64,000 nucleotides of DNA from Sinorhizobium medicae (lineage in GTDB: Bacteria; Pseudomonadota; Alphaproteobacteria; Rhizobiales; Rhizobiaceae). The stretch lies in the NCBI RefSeq assembly GCF_007827695.1, contig NZ_VITA01000017.1:1-64000 (forward strand), read 5' to 3'. Of this stretch, positions 61,933-64,000 are shown piece after piece; within the stretch, counting starts at the first letter, position 1, and every line of letters begins with the position of its first letter. The position numbers and the translations under genes are program-made. Under the pieces are notes generated by a model. That model saw nothing but the letters and a program-made list of their open reading frames with translations. It was not told the origin of the DNA and did no database searches.

Positions 61933-62229
61933 ATGTTTGCACCGCGTGTTTTTGTAAGCATGATCGGCGCCTTGGCGGCATTTGCCGTTGCAACCTATTA
62001 TTTAAACGGTTCGCTCGCCTCGACGGCGATCCAAACCCTGATCTGTGCCGTCCTCATGCAGGTAGGTTATTTTGCCGCCATCCTTTTCCTGGTATGGAAG
62101 GAAGCGCGCGAGCGCCGCAGGGTTTCCTTGCAGAAGCCATTCGTGACGGCTGAGGCTGCCAATGACGAGAAGCAGTCCGGAAAAGTCCCGCTGCGCCGGC
62201 TGAACCGGCCTCATCATTTCAATTCCTGA
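61933..62229 (+). CDS. exoX: Exopolysaccharide synthesis inhibitor ExoX
   Basis: The 98-aa protein has two membrane helices (VFVSMIGALAAFAVATYYLN and IQTLICAVLMQVGYFAAILF) and a basic cytosolic tail (KEARERRRVSLQKP). In S. meliloti, ExoX lowers succinoglycan production in a manner that depends on its ratio to ExoY and is thought to act after transcription at the membrane. The length of 98 aa and position opposite exoY fit. Start ATG 61933 has GCAGGG 8 bp upstream. Confidence 0.95.
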   Translation: MFAPRVFVSMIGALAAFAVATYYLNGSLASTAIQTLICAVLMQVGYFAAILFLVWKEARERRRVSLQKPFVTAEAANDEKQSGKVPLRRLNRPHHFNS

Positions 62230-62456
62230 GAAGCTCCGCCCAAGCGTATAACTCCTTCGCACCTGCGAAAAAATTCGTTTCCCGACGCGTTTGCGACATG
62301 ATCGCCGGGCATGGTCCCTTCAGCGTCGCGCCGCTGGCGTGGCTTGGATAGCTGTAGAACCTTGAATTGCTGCATGATTTCGTGCTGAGCAATCCGTTCT
62401 CGACGAACATGCAAACGCCGGAATCGCGCCGGCGGATAACCCGCTGGAGGGCTCAC

Positions 62457-63485
62457 ATGACCGCAGCCGTGCCGACAAATGTCTGCATAATCATCGCCGC
62501 GAAGAACGCCGCCGACACCATTGCCCGTGCGGTCTCCTCGGCGCTTGCCGAGCCGGAGGCGGCGGAAGTGGTCGTCATCGATGACGGCTCGACCGATGAC
62601 AGTGCTGCGGTCGCGCGCGCTGCAGATGATGGCTCCGGCCGGCTGAACGTCGTTCGCTTCGAGGAAAATCGCGGCCCGGCGGCGGCACGTAATCATGCAA
62701 TCGAGATTTCGAAGTCTCAGCTTCTTGGCGTGCTCGACGCGGATGATTTCCTCTTCCCCGGCCGGCTGCGCCAGTTGCTTTCGCAGGAGGGCTGGGACTT
62801 CATCGCCGATAATATCGCCTTTATCGATGCCGCGCAGGCGGCAAACGCACAAGCCAGTATCGATCGCTTCGCCCCTGCTCCTCGGCTCATCGATCTTGTC
62901 GGCTTCATCGAGGGAAACATTTCGCGCCGCGGCGTGCGGCGCGGAGAAATCGGATTCCTGAAGCCGTTGATGCGGCGCGCCTTCCTCGACCAGCATGGCC
63001 TGCGCTATAACGAGACTTTGCGCCTCGGCGAAGATTACGACCTCTACGCTCGCGCGCTGGCGAAGGGCGCACGCTACAAGATCATCCACAGCTGCGGCTA
63101 TGCCGCGGTCGTGCGCGGCGACTCGCTGAGCGGCAGTCATCGAACCATCGACTTGAAGCGTCTCTATGAGGCCGATCGTGCAATTCTCGCCGGAAACAAG
63201 CTGAGCAACGACGCCGAAGCAGCCCTACGCCGACACGAGCGACACATCCGGGACCGCTACGAACTGCGCCATTTTCTCGATCTCAAGAACCAGCGGGGCT
63301 TCGCTCGTGCAATCAGCTATGCCCTGACCCACCCAGCGGCTCTGCCGGCGATCCTGGGTGGCATCCTTGCGGATAAGACCGAGCGTTTTCGTCCGTCCCG
63401 CGCGCCGGCTCCCCTTGCCCTCGGCGGAACGGGCGATGTCCGCTATCTGCTCGAGGCCTTGGCCATGGATCAGCCTCAAAAATAG
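62457..63485 (+). CDS. exoU: Glucosyltransferase ExoU (GT2 family)
   Basis: The 342-aa protein is a GT-A glycosyltransferase: VCIIIAAKNAADTIARAVSS, VVVIDDGSTDDSAAVARAA with the donor-binding Asp, and LLGVLDADDFLFPGRLRQLL with the DxD-type motif, then LRLGEDYDLYARALAKGARY. In succinoglycan synthesis ExoU adds the sixth sugar (a glucose). The start at 62457 has GGAGG 6 bp upstream; an earlier ATG at 62409 cannot be excluded. Its stop overlaps the end of exoV on the opposite strand by 10 bp. It lies 228 bp after exoX. Confidence 0.93.
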   Translation: MTAAVPTNVCIIIAAKNAADTIARAVSSALAEPEAAEVVVIDDGSTDDSAAVARAADDGSGRLNVVRFEENRGPAAARNHAIEISKSQLLGVLDADDFLFPGRLRQLLSQEGWDFIADNIAFIDAAQAANAQASIDRFAPAPRLIDLVGFIEGNISRRGVRRGEIGFLKPLMRRAFLDQHGLRYNETLRLGEDYDLYARALAKGARYKIIHSCGYAAVVRGDSLSGSHRTIDLKRLYEADRAILAGNKLSNDAEAALRRHERHIRDRYELRHFLDLKNQRGFARAISYALTHPAALPAILGGILADKTERFRPSRAPAPLALGGTGDVRYLLEALAMDQPQK

Positions 63486-64000
63486 TCCCGGCGGATGCCT
63501 TCGAGCACCACCTGGAAACGCTCCTTGCGCTCCGCCAGCGCGCTGTCCTTGCTTAATTGCGGCGTGGCACGGCTGGCATGCCACAGCGCCAGGGCCGAGG
63601 GGGCGGCGAGAACGCGCTTTGCTGCACCGCGCAAGGAACTGTGTCGGGGCGCTCGCTCCGCAACGACGACATCTCCGTCAATATTCCGTCGGTTGGGATC
63701 CTCCGGCCGCGGCTCCTTCGGCTCGAAATCCATTCCCCAGAAACGGGAGCCTTTGATCACCGCTTCCGCTCGCGTCGACACCGGCACCCGCCGCGGTCGA
63801 TAAGTGACGCCGAGGGTCTGCGCCCAATCGTTCCATTTGAAGCTGTTGATACTGTTCGATGTGCTGACCGCGGTCCAGGGAACGCGGAACGCGTCGGCCA
63901 GAATGGCGCCGTGCATGGACTCGGCGACGATCAGTTCCGATTGCGCGATCTTTCGAATGACGTCCTTCGCCTCCCCGCGCGGATCGATGTAGTTGAGCCC
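63476..64000 (-). CDS. exoV: Succinoglycan pyruvyltransferase ExoV (5' end outside the window)
   Basis: The visible 3' portion codes for the C-terminal 174 residues of a polysaccharide pyruvyl transferase: GLNYIDPRGEAKDVIRKIAQ, then SELIVAESMHGAILADAFRV, PWTAVSTSNSINSFKWNDW, and a tail ending LEGIRRDYF. The VAESMHGAILA segment is typical of the family. ExoV adds the terminal ketal pyruvate to the succinoglycan subunit. The frame stays open to the window end; the start lies beyond position 64000. It is convergent with exoU and the two overlap by 10 bp. Confidence 0.93.
   Translation of the reverse strand, partial: GLNYIDPRGEAKDVIRKIAQSELIVAESMHGAILADAFRVPWTAVSTSNSINSFKWNDWAQTLGVTYRPRRVPVSTRAEAVIKGSRFWGMDFEPKEPRPEDPNRRNIDGDVVVAERAPRHSSLRGAAKRVLAAPSALALWHASRATPQLSKDSALAERKERFQVVLEGIRRDYF

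Noticed and set aside
1..64000. CRISPR arrays, tRNA or rRNA genes, prophage genes
   Set aside because: No regularly spaced repeats, no tRNA-like cloverleaf or rRNA stretch, and no integrase or phage structural gene was noticed.

Overview
The window is high-GC alphaproteobacterial DNA and almost certainly comes from the pSymB-type megaplasmid of Sinorhizobium (Ensifer) meliloti or a very close relative. The right-hand third has the gene order of the succinoglycan (EPS I) region: exsH, exsG, exsF, a small regulator, exsE, queE/exsD, queD/exsC, queC/exsB, a permease, exsA, exoB, exoZ, exoQ, exoF, exoY, exoX, exoU, and exoV cut by the window edge. Rhizobial repeats and several sugar ABC transporters, typical of pSymB, support this.

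Layout. 1-350: no gene; a doublet resembling an insertion-sequence end. 0.35-4.3 kb: a betaine/N-methylproline-type demethylase, a divergent TetR regulator with a twin operator, and an orphan glycine-betaine-type binding protein. 4.4-10.4 kb: L,D-transpeptidase, glutathione S-transferase, ArsR-MFS pair, a small secreted protein with a stress-type promoter, a cupin protein and an adenylate/guanylate cyclase. 10.4-13.6 kb: copper ATPase actP and its MerR-type regulator hmrR. 13.8-15.6 kb: a glycosyltransferase and an ExoD-family membrane protein. 15.7-19.8 kb: a compact cassette of a 70-aa protein, an N-formylglutamate-amidohydrolase-like enzyme, a DUF1704 (QEGLA) metallopeptidase and a glutathione-synthetase-like ATP-grasp ligase, preceded by an excellent match to the rhizobial general-stress sigma (RpoE2) promoter. 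This is the best candidate here for an undescribed system. 19.9-25.3 kb: a YtfQ-YtfR-YtfT-YjfF-type sugar ABC importer with a GntR/FadR regulator. 25.3-33 kb: a RIME-type repeat, a second sugar ABC importer with isomerase and oxidoreductase genes, and a divergent LacI regulator facing a perfect 18-bp palindrome.

33-39.5 kb is miscellaneous: a small Cys-rich secreted protein, a class C beta-lactamase gene broken by one frameshift, a possible outer-membrane-protein tail remnant, a site-2 protease with CBS domains, two paralogous four-helix membrane proteins around a DUF305 gene, and an S41/PDZ protease. 39.5-42.7 kb: a third sugar ABC system whose binding-protein gene is divergent from its ATPase and permease genes.

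42.7-64 kb is the exs/exo region. ExoY starts succinoglycan synthesis by moving galactose-1-phosphate onto the lipid carrier. ExoB supplies UDP-galactose, ExoU adds a glucose, ExoZ acetylates, ExoV pyruvylates, and ExoF and ExoQ serve polymerisation and export. ExoX limits synthesis and ExsH trims the polymer. The queuosine-precursor genes queC/D/E lie inside this block under the historical names exsB/C/D. Functional statements rest on reading the translated sequence and on family knowledge; no database search was run.
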